Below, piece by piece: positions 32,301 to 47,300 of a DNA stretch of 64,000 nucleotides. Each line of letters begins with the position of its first letter. The first letter of the stretch is position 1. The DNA comes from Malaciobacter pacificus (lineage in GTDB: Bacteria; Campylobacterota; Campylobacteria; Campylobacterales; Arcobacteraceae): NCBI RefSeq assembly GCF_004214795.1, contig NZ_CP035928.1, positions 2,356,001-2,420,000 on the forward strand. Direction: 5' to 3'. Under the pieces are notes generated by a model. That model had not been told where the DNA came from. It ran no database searches and saw only the letters and a program-made list of their open reading frames with translations. The position numbers and the translations under genes are program-made.

Positions 32301-35300
32301 CTGCATCTGTTGTTGTAACTTTTGCATCAATTGTTAAGTCTGGATCTACTGCTAAATCTGCTCCTGGTACATTAATTGAGAATGTTTTATCTGCTGCTAC
32401 AGTTCCTGTAAACTCTTTTCCATTTACTGTTAATGTTACTGTATCACCTTCTTGTACATCTCCACCTACTTTTCCTGTTACTGGAATATTTTGTGTTGAT
32501 TCTGCTGCATTGATAATATCATCTGGTGTAATGTTTTCATCTAATGTGATTGTTGCAGTAATCTCTGTATCTACTGAGTATGTTTCTGTATCTGTTGCAG
32601 TTGCACTATTTCCTGCTGCATCTGTTGTTGTAACTTTTGCATCAATTGTTAAGTCTGGATCTACTGCTAAATCTGCTCCTGGTACATTAATTGAGAATGT
32701 TTTATCTGCTGCTACAGTTCCTGTAAACTCTTTTCCATTTACTGTTAATGTTACTGTATCACCTTCTTGTACATCTCCACCTACTTTTCCTGTTACTGGA
32801 ATATTTTGTGTTGATTCTGCTGCATTGATAATATCATCTGGTGTAATGTTTTCATCTAATGTGATTGTTGCAGTAATCTCTGTATCTACTGAGTATGTTT
32901 CTGTATCTGTTGCAGTTGCACTATTTCCTGCTGCATCTGTTGTTGTAACTTTTGCATCAATTGTTAAGTCTGGATCTACTGCTAAATCTGCTCCTGGTAC
33001 ATTAATTGAGAATGTTTTATCTGCTGCTACAGTTCCTGTAAACTCTTTTCCATTTACTGTTAATGTTACTGTATCACCTTCTTGTACATCTCCACCTACT
33101 TTTCCTGTTACTGGAATATTTTGTGTTGATTCTGCTGCATTGATAATATCATCTGGTGTAATGTTTTCATCTAATGTGATTGTTGCAGTAATCTCTGTAT
33201 CTACTGAGTATGTTTCTGTATCTGTTGCAGTTGCACTATTTCCTGCTGCATCTGTTGTTGTAACTTTTGCATCAATTGTTAAGTCTGGATCTACTGCTAA
33301 ATCTGCTCCTGGTACATTAATTGAGAATGTTTTATCTGCTGCTACAGTTCCTGTAAACTCTTTTCCATTTACTGTTAATGTTACTGTATCACCTTCTTGT
33401 ACATCTCCACCTACTTTTCCTGTTACTGGAATATTTTGTGTTGATTCTGCTGCATTGATAATATCATCTGGTGTAATGTTTTCATCTAATGTGATTGTTG
33501 CAGTAATCTCTGTATCTACTGAGTATGTTTCTGTATCTGTTGCAGTTGCACTATTTCCTGCTGCATCTGTTGTTGTAACTTTTGCATCAATTGTTAAGTC
33601 TGGATCTACTGCTAAATCTGCTCCTGGTACATTAATTGAGAATGTTTTATCTGCTGCTACAGTTCCTGTAAACTCTTTTCCATTTACTGTTAATGTTACT
33701 GTATCACCTTCTTGTACATCTCCACCTACTTTTCCTGTTACTGGAATATTTTGTGTTGATTCTGCTGCATTGATAATATCATCTGGTGTAATGTTTTCAT
33801 CTAATGTGATTGTTGCAGTAATCTCTGTATCTACTGAGTATGTTTCTGTATCTGTTGCAGTTGCACTATTTCCTGCTGCATCTGTTGTTGTAACTTTTGC
33901 ATCAATTGTTAAGTCTGGATCTACTGCTAAATCTGCTCCTGGTACATTAATTGAGAATGTTTTATCTGCTGCTACAGTTCCTGTAAACTCTTTTCCATTT
34001 ACTGTTAATGTTACTGTATCACCTTCTTGTACATCTCCACCTACTTTTCCTGTTACTGGAATATTTTGTGTTGATTCTGCTGCATTGATAATATCATCTG
34101 GTGTAATGTTTTCATCTAATGTGATTGTTGCAGTAATCTCTGTATCTACTGAGTATGTTTCTGTATCTGTTGCAGTTGCACTATTTCCTGCTGCATCTGT
34201 TGTTGTAACTTTTGCATCAATTGTTAAGTCTGGATCTACTGCTAAATCTGCTCCTGGTACATTAATTGAGAATGTTTTATCTGCTGCTACAGTTCCTGTA
34301 AACTCTTTTCCATTTACTGTTAATGTTACTGTATCACCTTCTTGTACATCTCCACCTACTTTTCCTGTTACTGGAATATTTTGTGTTGATTCTGCTGCAT
34401 TGATAATATCATCTGGTGTAATGTTTTCATCTAATGTGATTGTTGCAGTAATCTCTGTATCTACTGAGTATGTTTCTGTATCTGTTGCAGTTGCACTATT
34501 TCCTGCTGCATCTGTTGTTGTAACTTTTGCATCAATTGTTAAGTCTGGATCTACTGCTAAATCTGCTCCTGGTACATTAATTGAGAATGTTTTATCTGCT
34601 GCTACAGTTCCTGTAAACTCTTTTCCATTTACTGTTAATGTTACTGTATCACCTTCTTGTACATCTCCACCTACTTTTCCTGTTACTGGAATATTTTGTG
34701 TTGATTCTGCTGCATTGATAATATCATCTAGTGTAATGTTTTCATCTAATGTGATTGTTGCAGTAATCTCTGTATCTACTGAGTATGTTTCTGTATCTGT
34801 TGCAGTTGCACTATTTCCTGCTGCATCTGTTGTTGTAACTTTTGCATCAATTGTTAAGTCTGGATCTACTGCTAAATCTGCTCCTGGTACATTAATTGAG
34901 AATGTTTTATCTGCTGCTACAGTTCCTGTAAACTCTTTTCCATTTACTGTTAATGTTACTGTATCACCTTCTTGTACATCTCCACCTACTTTTCCTGTTA
35001 CTGGAATATTTTGTGTTGATTCTGCTGCATTGATAATATCATCTGGTGTAATGTTTTCATCTAATGTGATTGTTGCAGTAATCTCTGTATCTACTGAGTA
35101 TGTTTCTGTATCTGTTGCAGTTGCACTATTTCCTGCTGCATCTGTTGTTGTAACTTTTGCATCAATTGTTAAGTCTGGATCTACTGCTAAATCTGCTCCT
35201 GGTACATTAATTGAGAATGTTTTATCTGCTGCTACAGTTCCTGTAAACTCTTTTCCATTTACTGTTAATGTTACTGTATCACCTTCTTGTACATCTCCAC

Positions 35301-38300
35301 CTACTTTTCCTGTTACTGGAATATTTTGTGTTGATTCTGCTGCATTGATAATATCATCTGGTGTAATGTTTTCATCTAATGTGATTGTTGCAGTAATCTC
35401 TGTATCTACTGAGTATGTTTCTGTATCTGTTGCAGTTGCACTATTTCCTGCTGCATCTGTTGTTGTAACTTTTGCATCAATTGTTAAGTCTGGATCTACT
35501 GCTAAATCTGCTCCTGGTACATTAATTGAGAATGTTTTATCTGCTGCTACAGTTCCTGTAAACTCTTTTCCATTTACTGTTAATGTTACTGTATCACCTT
35601 CTTGTACATCTCCACCTACTTTTCCTGTTACTGGAATATTTTGTGTTGATTCTGCTGCATTGATAATATCATCTGGTGTAATGTTTTCATCTAATGTGAT
35701 TGTTGCAGTAATCTCTGTATCTACTGAGTATGTTTCTGTATCTGTTGCAGTTGCACTATTTCCTGCTGCATCTGTTGTTGTAACTTTTGCATCAATTGTT
35801 AAGTCTGGATCTACTGCTAAATCTGCTCCTGGTACATTAATTGAGAATGTTTTATCTGCTGCTACAGTTCCTGTAAACTCTTTTCCATTTACTGTTAATG
35901 TTACTGTATCACCTTCTTGTACATCTCCACCTACTTTTCCTGTTACTGGAATATTTTGTGTTGATTCTGCTGCATTGATAATATCATCTGGTGTAATGTT
36001 TTCATCTAATGTGATTGTTGCAGTAATCTCTGTATCTACTGAGTATGTTTCTGTATCTGTTGCAGTTGCACTATTTCCTGCTGCATCTGTTGTTGTAACT
36101 TTTGCATCAATTGTTAAGTCTGGATCTACTGCTAAATCTGCTCCTGGTACATTAATTGAGAATGTTTTATCTGCTGCTACAGTTCCTGTAAACTCTTTTC
36201 CATTTACTGTTAATGTTACTGTATCACCTTCTTGTACATCTCCACCTACTTTTCCTGTTACTGGAATATTTTGTGTTGATTCTGCTGCATTGATAATATC
36301 ATCTGGTGTAATGTTTTCATCTAATGTGATTGTTGCAGTAATCTCTGTATCTACTGAGTATGTTTCTGTATCTGTTGCAGTTGCACTATTTCCTGCTGCA
36401 TCTGTTGTTGTAACTTTTGCATCAATTGTTAAGTCTGGATCTACTGCTAAATCTGCTCCTGGTACATTAATTGAGAATGTTTTATCTGCTGCTACAGTTC
36501 CTGTAAACTCTTTTCCATTTACTGTTAATGTTACTGTATCACCTTCTTGTACATCTCCACCTACTTTTCCTGTTACTGGAATATTTTGTGTTGATTCTGC
36601 TGCATTGATAATATCATCTGGTGTAATGTTTTCATCTAATGTGATTGTTGCAGTAATCTCTGTATCTACTGAGTATGTTTCTGTATCTGTTGCAGTTGCA
36701 CTATTTCCTGCTGCATCTGTTGTTGTAACTTTTGCATCAATTGTTAAGTCTGGATCTACTGCTAAATCTGCTCCTGGTACATTAATTGAGAATGTTTTAT
36801 CTGCTGCTACAGTTCCTGTAAACTCTTTTCCATTTACTGTTAATGTTACTGTATCACCTTCTTGTACATCTCCACCTACTTTTCCTGTTACTGGAATATT
36901 TTGTGTTGATTCTGCTGCATTGATAATATCATCTGGTGTAATGTTTTCATCTAATGTGATTGTTGCAGTAATCTCTGTATCTACTGAGTATGTTTCTGTA
37001 TCTGTTGCAGTTGCACTATTTCCTGCTGCATCTGTTGTTGTAACTTTTGCATCAATTGTTAAGTCTGGATCTACTGCTAAATCTGCTCCTGGTACATTAA
37101 TTGAGAATGTTTTATCTGCTGCTACAGTTCCTGTAAACTCTTTTCCATTTACTGTTAATGTTACTGTATCACCTTCTTGTACATCTCCACCTACTTTTCC
37201 TGTTACTGGAATATTTTGTGTTGATTCTGCTGCATTGATAATATCATCTGGTGTAATGTTTTCATCTAATGTGATTGTTGCAGTAATCTCTGTATCTACT
37301 GAGTATGTTTCTGTATCTGTTGCAGTTGCACTATTTCCTGCTGCATCTGTTGTTGTAACTTTTGCATCAATTGTTAAGTCTGGATCTACTGCTAAATCTG
37401 CTCCTGGTACATTAATTGAGAATGTTTTATCTGCTGCTACAGTTCCTGTAAACTCTTTTCCATTTACTGTTAATGTTACTGTATCACCTTCTTGTACATC
37501 TCCACCTACTTTTCCTGTTACTGGAATATTTTGTGTTGATTCTGCTGCATTGATAATATCATCTGGTGTAATGTTTTCATCTAATGTGATTGTTGCAGTA
37601 ATCTCTGTATCTACTGAGTATGTTTCTGTATCTGTTGCAGTTGCACTATTTCCTGCTGCATCTGTTGTTGTAACTTTTGCATCAATTGTTAAGTCTGGAT
37701 CTACTGCTAAATCTGCTCCTGGTACATTAATTGAGAATGTTTTATCTGCTGCTACAGTTCCTGTAAACTCTTTTCCATTTACTGTTAATGTTACTGTATC
37801 ACCTTCTTGTACATCTCCACCTACTTTTCCTGTTACTGGAATATTTTGTGTTGATTCTGCTGCATTGATAATATCATCTGGTGTAATGTTTTCATCTAAT
37901 GTGATTGTTGCAGTAATCTCTGTATCTACTGAGTATGTTTCTGTATCTGTTGCAGTTGCACTATTTCCTGCTGCATCTGTTGTTGTAACTTTTGCATCAA
38001 TTGTTAAGTCTGGATCTACTGCTAAATCTGCTCCTGGTACATTAATTGAGAATGTTTTATCTGCTGCTACAGTTCCTGTAAACTCTTTTCCATTTACTGT
38101 TAATGTTACTGTATCACCTTCTTGTACATCTCCACCTACTTTTCCTGTTACTGGAATATTTTGTGTTGATTCTGCTGCATTGATAATATCATCTGGTGTA
38201 ATGTTTTCATCTAATGTGATTGTTGCAGTAATCTCTGTATCTACTGAGTATGTTTCTGTATCTGTTGCAGTTGCACTATTTCCTGCTGCATCTGTTGTTG

Positions 38301-41300
38301 TAACTTTTGCATCAATTGTTAAGTCTGGATCTACTGCTAAATCTGCTCCTGGTACATTAATTGAGAATGTTTTATCTGCTGCTACAGTTCCTGTAAACTC
38401 TTTTCCATTTACTGTTAATGTTACTGTATCACCTTCTTGTACATCTCCACCTACTTTTCCTGTTACTGGAATATTTTGTGTTGATTCTGCTGCATTGATA
38501 ATATCATCTGGTGTAATGTTTTCATCTAATGTGATTGTTGCAGTAATCTCTGTATCTACTGAGTATGTTTCTGTATCTGTTGCAGTTGCACTATTTCCTG
38601 CTGCATCTGTTGTTGTAACTTTTGCATCAATTGTTAAGTCTGGATCTACTGCTAAATCTGCTCCTGGTACATTAATTGAGAATGTTTTATCTGCTGCTAC
38701 AGTTCCTGTAAACTCTTTTCCATTTACTGTTAATGTTACTGTATCACCTTCTTGTACATCTCCACCTACTTTTCCTGTTACTGGAATATTTTGTGTTGAT
38801 TCTGCTGCATTGATAATATCATCTGGTGTAATGTTTTCATCTAATGTGATTGTTGCAGTAATCTCTGTATCTACTGAGTATGTTTCTGTATCTGTTGCAG
38901 TTGCACTATTTCCTGCTGCATCTGTTGTTGTAACTTTTGCATCAATTGTTAAGTCTGGATCTACTGCTAAATCTGCTCCTGGTACATTAATTGAGAATGT
39001 TTTATCTGCTGCTACAGTTCCTGTAAACTCTTTTCCATTTACTGTTAATGTTACTGTATCACCTTCTTGTACATCTCCACCTACTTTTCCTGTTACTGGA
39101 ATATTTTGTGTTGATTCTGCTGCATTGATAATATCATCTGGTGTAATGTTTTCATCTAATGTGATTGTTGCAGTAATCTCTGTATCTACTGAGTATGTTT
39201 CTGTATCTGTTGCAGTTGCACTATTTCCTGCTGCATCTGTTGTTGTAACTTTTGCATCAATTGTTAAGTCTGGATCTACTGCTAAATCTGCTCCTGGTAC
39301 ATTAATTGAGAATGTTTTATCTGCTGCTACAGTTCCTGTAAACTCTTTTCCATTTACTGTTAATGTTACTGTATCACCTTCTTGTACATCTCCACCTACT
39401 TTTCCTGTTACTGGAATATTTTGTGTTGATTCTGCTGCATTGATAATATCATCTGGTGTAATGTTTTCATCTAATGTGATTGTTGCAGTAATCTCTGTAT
39501 CTACTGAGTATGTTTCTGTATCTGTTGCAGTTGCACTATTTCCTGCTGCATCTGTTGTTGTAACTTTTGCATCAATTGTTAAGTCTGGATCTACTGCTAA
39601 ATCTGCTCCTGGTACATTAATTGAGAATGTTTTATCTGCTGCTACAGTTCCTGTAAACTCTTTTCCATTTACTGTTAATGTTACTGTATCACCTTCTTGT
39701 ACATCTCCACCTACTTTTCCTGTTACTGGAATATTTTGTGTTGATTCTGCTGCATTGATAATATCATCTGGTGTAATGTTTTCATCTAATGTGATTGTTG
39801 CAGTAATCTCTGTATCTACTGAGTATGTTTCTGTATCTGTTGCAGTTGCACTATTTCCTGCTGCATCTGTTGTTGTAACTTTTGCATCAATTGTTAAGTC
39901 TGGATCTACTGCTAAATCTGCTCCTGGTACATTAATTGAGAATGTTTTATCTGCTGCTACAGTTCCTGTAAACTCTTTTCCATTTACTGTTAATGTTACT
40001 GTATCACCTTCTTGTACATCTCCACCTACTTTTCCTGTTACTGGAATATTTTGTGTTGATTCTGCTGCATTGATAATATCATCTGGTGTAATGTTTTCAT
40101 CTAATGTGATTGTTGCAGTAATCTCTGTATCTACTGAGTATGTTTCTGTATCTGTTGCAGTTGCACTATTTCCTGCTGCATCTGTTGTTGTAACTTTTGC
40201 ATCAATTGTTAAGTCTGGATCTACTGCTAAATCTGCTCCTGGTACATTAATTGAGAATGTTTTATCTGCTGCTACAGTTCCTGTAAACTCTTTTCCATTT
40301 ACTGTTAATGTTACTGTATCACCTTCTTGTACATCTCCACCTACTTTTCCTGTTACTGGAATATTTTGTGTTGATTCTGCTGCATTGATAATATCATCTG
40401 GTGTAATGTTTTCATCTAATGTGATTGTTGCAGTAATCTCTGTATCTACTGAGTATGTTTCTGTATCTGTTGCAGTTGCACTATTTCCTGCTGCATCTGT
40501 TGTTGTAACTTTTGCATCAATTGTTAAGTCTGGATCTACTGCTAAATCTGCTCCTGGTACATTAATTGAGAATGTTTTATCTGCTGCTACAGTTCCTGTA
40601 AACTCTTTTCCATTTACTGTTAATGTTACTGTATCACCTTCTTGTACATCTCCACCTACTTTTCCTGTTACTGGAATATTTTGTGTTGATTCTGCTGCAT
40701 TGATAATATCATCTGGTGTAATGTTTTCATCTAATGTGATTGTTGCAGTAATCTCTGTATCTACTGAGTATGTTTCTGTATCTGTTGCAGTTGCACTATT
40801 TCCTGCTGCATCTGTTGTTGTAACTTTTGCATCAATTGTTAAGTCTGGATCTACTGCTAAATCTGCTCCTGGTACATTAATTGAGAATGTTTTATCTGCT
40901 GCTACAGTTCCTGTAAACTCTTTTCCATTTACTGTTAATGTTACTGTATCACCTTCTTGTACATCTCCACCTACTTTTCCTGTTACTGGAATATTTTGTG
41001 TTGATTCTGCTGCATTGATAATATCATCTGGTGTAATGTTTTCATCTAATGTGATTGTTGCAGTAATCTCTGTATCTACTGAGTATGTTTCTGTATCTGT
41101 TGCAGTTGCACTATTTCCTGCTGCATCTGTTGTTGTAACTTTTGCATCAATTGTTAAGTCTGGATCTACTGCTAAATCTGCTCCTGGTACATTAATTGAG
41201 AATGTTTTATCTGCTGCTACAGTTCCTGTAAACTCTTTTCCATTTACTGTTAATGTTACTGTATCACCTTCTTGTACATCTCCACCTACTTTTCCTGTTA

Positions 41301-44300
41301 CTGGAATATTTTGTGTTGATTCTGCTGCATTGATAATATCATCTGGTGTAATGTTTTCATCTAATGTGATTGTTGCAGTAATCTCTGTATCTACTGAGTA
41401 TGTTTCTGTATCTGTTGCAGTTGCACTATTTCCTGCTGCATCTGTTGTTGTAACTTTTGCATCAATTGTTAAGTCTGGATCTACTGCTAAATCTGCTCCT
41501 GGTACATTAATTGAGAATGTTTTATCTGCTGCTACAGTTCCTGTAAACTCTTTTCCATTTACTGTTAATGTTACTGTATCACCTTCTTGTACATCTCCAC
41601 CTACTTTTCCTGTTACTGGAATATTTTGTGTTGATTCTGCTGCATTGATAATATCATCTGGTGTAATGTTTTCATCTAATGTGATTGTTGCACTTAAATC
41701 ATCATCTAATAATGCAACTTTTGCTGTATCAACTTCAATTGTAGAATCAGCTCCAACTGTATCTAATAAATTTACAACTAAATCTTCTGTATTTTCAAAT
41801 ACAGTATCATTAATTGTTTCAATGTTTAATAGCACTTCAGTTTGATATGCTGGAATAACTACTGTATATGATACAGGAGCTACATAATCATCTCCATCTA
41901 CATCTCCAGTTATCGTAAATGTTACAGTAATATCTTCATCTGATGGTGTATCAATTTTTACTACAAACTCTGCAGTTGTTCCTTCTGGAATTTCACTTTG
42001 ATTTGTGATAATAGAAACTTTTGGTGCATCTAAAGAATCATTTACTTCAACCGTTGCATCATCTTTAGTTGTATCAATTACAGCATTAGCCCCTGTTGCA
42101 TCTTTTAACTCAACAGTTAAATCTTCTGTTCCTTCATATTTATCATCAACTAAAGTTGCAATATCTAAAGGTACTTCTGTTTGACCTGCTGGAATTACAA
42201 CACTGTATGTTAAGGGAGCAACATAATCATCTCCTGCTACTTCACCACCAATTGTAAATGTTACTGTAATATCTTTATCAGCAGGTGTATCAATTTTGAT
42301 AATAAATTCTGCTTCTTCACCTTCAGTAATTGAAGGATTAACTGCTTCAATTGAAACTTCTGGAGCTGTTTCATCATCTTTGATTGTTCCTACACCTAAT
42401 TCATCTGCAATTTGAGCGTTTACAGGATTAGATAAAATAATATTGAAGTTTTCATCAAACTCATAAATATCATCATTAACTAAATCAATAGTTATAGTCT
42501 TAGATGTCTCACCTGCTAAGAATGTAATCGTACCATTTTGTGCAATATAATCTTTTAAAGCAAACGCTGTATCATCTTGTGTTGTGTAATCAACTGTAAT
42601 ATCAGAAGAAGAAGGATTAGATAAACTTACTTCAAAAGAAATCGTACCTTCATTTTCATATTTAACTGCATCACCTATTATTATTGATGGTATTCCATCA
42701 TCATCTAATATCTCTGCTGTTCCTGTTACTTCTGTATTTGATGTTGTACCTTCTATTACTGTTGCTGTTAATGTAAACTCTTCTGTACTCTCTGATACTG
42801 CATCTTCTTCTGTCTTAATTCTTGCTACTACTTGTGTCTCACCTGCTGGTATTATTGCTTCACTTGCTGCTGTCCATACTCCATTTACTAGTACTTCTAC
42901 TGTTGGATTATAGTCATCACCTTCTGTTGCAGTTCCTGCTGTTGGTGTTAAGCTTACTTTGATATCTTCTTCACTTGCGTTACTTAAGCTTACTACAAAC
43001 TCTGCGTAATCTCCCTCTGTTGTTTGTGTATCTGTTATCTCTATACTTGGTAGGTCATTATCTTTTATTGTACCTACTCCCTCTTCATCTGCTATCTCTG
43101 CATTTACTGCATTACTTAGCAATACGCTAAAGCTCTCATCATCTTCATAGATACTATCATCTAATACTGGTACTGTTATATATTGTACTGTTGTATCTGC
43201 TGGGAATGTTAATTTCCCACTTGTTGTTGTATAGTCACTCCCTGATAATGCTGTTCCATCTACTGTTTCATAATCTACTGTTATCTCACTATCACTTGGG
43301 TTTGTTAAACTTACTTTAAATGTGATTGTTCCATCTTCTTCATTTACTACTGCATCACCTATTATTATTGATGGTATCTCATCATCATCTAATATCTCTG
43401 CTGTTCCTGTTACTTCTGTATTTGATGTTGTACCTTCTATTACTGTTGCTGTTAATGTAAACTCTTCTGTACTCTCTGATACTGCATCTTCTTCTGTCTT
43501 AATTCTTGCTACTACTTGTGTCTCACCTGCTGGTATTATTGCTTCACTTGCTGCTGTCCATACTCCATTTACTAGTACTTCTACTGTTGGATTATAGTCA
43601 TCACCTTCTGTTGCAGTTCCTGCTGTTGGTGTTAAGCTTACTTTGATATCTTCTTCACTTGCGTTACTTAAGCTTACTACAAACTCTGCGTAATCTCCCT
43701 CTGTTGTTTGTGTATCTGTTATCTCTATACTTGGTAGGTCATTATCTTTTATTGTACCTACTCCCTCTTCATCTGCTATCTCTGCATTTACTGCATTACT
43801 TAGCAATACGCTAAAGCTCTCATCATCTTCATAGATACTATCATCTAATACTGGTACTGTTATATATTGTACTGTTGTATCTGCTGGGAATGTTAATTTC
43901 CCACTTGTTGTTGTATAGTCACTCCCTGATAATGCTGTTCCATCTACTGTTTCATAATCTACTGTTATCTCACTATCACTTGGGTTTGTTAAACTTACTT
44001 TAAATGTGATTGTTCCATCTTCTTCATTTACTACTGCATCACCTATTATTATTGATGGTATCTCATCATCATCTAATATCTCTGCTGTTCCTGTTACTTC
44101 TGTATTTGATGTTGTACCTTCTATTACTGTTGCTGTTAATGTAAACTCTTCTGTACTCTCTGATACTGCATCTTCTTCTGTCTTAATTCTTGCTACTACT
44201 TGTGTCTCACCTGCTGGTATTATTGCTTCACTTGCTGCTGTCCATACTCCATTTACTAGTACTTCTACTGTTGGATTATAGTCATCACCTTCTGTTGCAG

Positions 44301-47300
44301 TTCCTGCTGTTGGTGTTAAGCTTACTTTGATATCTTCTTCACTTGCGTTACTTAAGCTTACTACAAACTCTGCGTAATCTCCCTCTGTTGTTTGTGTATC
44401 TGTTATCTCTATACTTGGTAGGTCATTATCTTTTATTGTACCTACTCCCTCTTCATCTGCTATCTCTGCATTTACTGCATTACTTAGCAATACGCTAAAG
44501 CTCTCATCATCTTCATAGATACTATCATCTAATACTGGTACTGTTATATATTGTACTGTTGTATCTGCTGGGAATGTTAATTTCCCACTTGTTGTTGTAT
44601 AGTCACTCCCTGATAATGCTGTTCCATCTACTGTTTCATAATCTACTGTTATCTCACTATCACTTGGGTTTGTTAAACTTACTTTAAATGTGATTGTTCC
44701 ATCTTCTTCATTTACTACTGCATCACCTATTATTATTGATGGTATTCCATCATCATCTATAATCGTAGCTTTACCAGTGGCATTTAGTCCAGTTGGATAT
44801 GTATTATTAGTAGTTGTACCTTCAGTAACTGTAGCTGTAAAAGTATAGTTTTCTGTACTTTCTGATATATTATCTTCTACTGTTGGAATTCTTACTAAAA
44901 TTGCAGTATCACCCGCTTTTATAATACCACTTGTTGCCGGTGACCAAGTAATACCTCCATCAGATGAAACTTCATATGACTCCATTAAATCAGGTCTATA
45001 ATCTTCATTAGCTGTAGCTGTTCCATCTGTTGTTGAAAAATCAAATTTAATATCCTCAGTTGAAGGATTTGAAATCTGAACAGTAAAGATGTTATAGTCT
45101 CCTTCTGTTACAACAGAGTCTGAAATAGATAAGGTAGGAATATCATCATTATTTCCAGAATCATAAATTCTTCCTTCACCTTGAGAATCTGCTATCTCTG
45201 CATTTACTACATTTGAAAGATTTACATACATACTCTCTGGATTTTCATAAATACTATCATCTAATACAGAAATAGAAATTGTTTTAGAAGTTTCACCAGC
45301 TAAAAAAGTAACTGTATTACTATCAGATACATAATCACTTCCTGCTAATGCTGTCCCATCTGCTGTTACATAATCTACTGTTATTGTCTCACTACTTGGG
45401 TTACTTAATGATATTGTGAATGTTAATACTCCATCCTCTTCATTTACTGAAGAATCACTGATTACTATTTGTGGTATCCCATCATTATCTATAATACTTG
45501 CTGTTCCTGTTGAACTTACATTTGTTGTATTATCTGATGTTACATCTACTGTTAATGTAAACTCTTCTACTGGTTCATCTGTATCATCTTGTGTTGTTTT
45601 TACTCTTGCTAGAATCTCTGTCTCACCTGCTGGAACTCTTCCTTCAGTCGCTTCTACCCATGTTACTCCACCATCATATGATACTTCTGTCTCTGGTGCA
45701 TAATCATCTTGTGTTGCACTTCCTTCTGTTGTACTTAATTCAAAAATTACATCTTCTGTTGATGGATTACTTAATTGAATATGGAATACTTCATATTCCC
45801 CTTCTACTGTTTCTGGATTGCTTACACTTATTGATGGTTTATCACTCTCATCATTTATTCTTCCTTCACCTTGAGAATCTGCTATCTCTGCGTTTACTGC
45901 ATTTGAAAGATTTACATACATACTCTCTGGATTTTCATACACATCATCATTTACAACTGGTACTGTAATTATTTTACTTGTCTCTCCTGCTGCGAATGTT
46001 ATTGTCCCATTTACTCCTAAGTAATCCCCATTCTCTAATGCTGTCCCATCTGCTGTTACATAATCTACTGTTATTGTCTCACTACTTGGGTTACTTAATG
46101 ATATTGTGAATGTTAATACTCCATCCTCTTCATTTACTGAAGAATCACTGATTACTATTTGTGGAATTCCATCATTATCTAAAATTGATGCTGTACCTTC
46201 AGTTACTTCATTTGTTGTATTCCCTGATGTTACTGTTGCTTCTAATTTAAACTCTTCTACTGGCTCATCGATATCATCTTGTGTTGTTTTTACTCTTGCA
46301 AGAATCTCTGTCTCACCTGCTGGAATTGTCCCTTCTGTTGCTTCTTCCCAAGTTTGTCCACCATCGTATGATACTTCTACTACTGGAGTATAATCATCTT
46401 CTGTTGCGCTATCTTCTTTTGGTAATAAGTCAAACGTTACATCTTCTTCACTTGGGTTACTTAATTGAATATTGAATACTGCGTATTCTCCTTCAACTAC
46501 TTCTGTATTTGAAACTGTTAATTCTGGTTTATCTGCTTCATCTTGAATTCTTCCTTCACCTTGTTCATCTGCTATTTCTGCATTAACTGGGTTTGAAAGA
46601 TTTACATACATACTCTCTGGATTTTCATACACATCATCATTTACAACTGGTACTGTAATTATTTTACTTGTCTCTCCTGCTGCGAATGTTATTGTCCCAT
46701 TTACTCCTAAGTAATCCCCATTCTCTAATGCTGTCCCATCTGCTGTTACATAATCTACTGTTATTGTCTCACTACTTGGGTTACTTAATGATATTGTGAA
46801 TGTTAATACTCCATCCTCTTCATTTACTGAAGAATCACTGATTACTATTTGTGGAATTCCATCATTATCTAAAATTGATGCTGTACCTTCAGTTACTTCA
46901 TTTGTTGTATTCCCTGATGTTACTGTTGCTTCTAATTTAAACTCTTCTACTGGCTCATCGATATCATCTTGTGTTGTTTTTACTCTTGCAAGAATCTCTG
47001 TCTCACCTGCTGGTATTTTACCTTCAGTTGTCTCTTCCCATGTTACTCCACCATCATATGATACTTCTACTACTGGTACATAATCTTCATCTTCTTTTGC
47101 TGTACCCTCTTTTGGTGTTAAATCAAATATTACATCTTGCGTTGATGGGTTTGACAATTGTATATTAAATACTGCATATCCACCCTCTACTACTTCTGTC
47201 CCACTTACACTTATACTTGGTTTATCACTCTCATCACTGATTCTTCCTTCACCTTGTTCATCTGATATCTCTGCGTTTACTGCATTTGACAAGTTTACAT

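Noticed and set aside
31615-41694. Possible CRISPR or satellite array
   Set aside because: The units are 315 bp, in frame, with no spacers, and encode an Ig-like domain.
31880-41845. A 3321-codon plus-strand open frame across the repeat array
   Set aside because: The repeat length is a multiple of three and the unit has no stop in that antisense frame, so any frame open in one unit stays open in all. The protein is a low-complexity antisense shadow of the adhesin with no ribosome site or domain.
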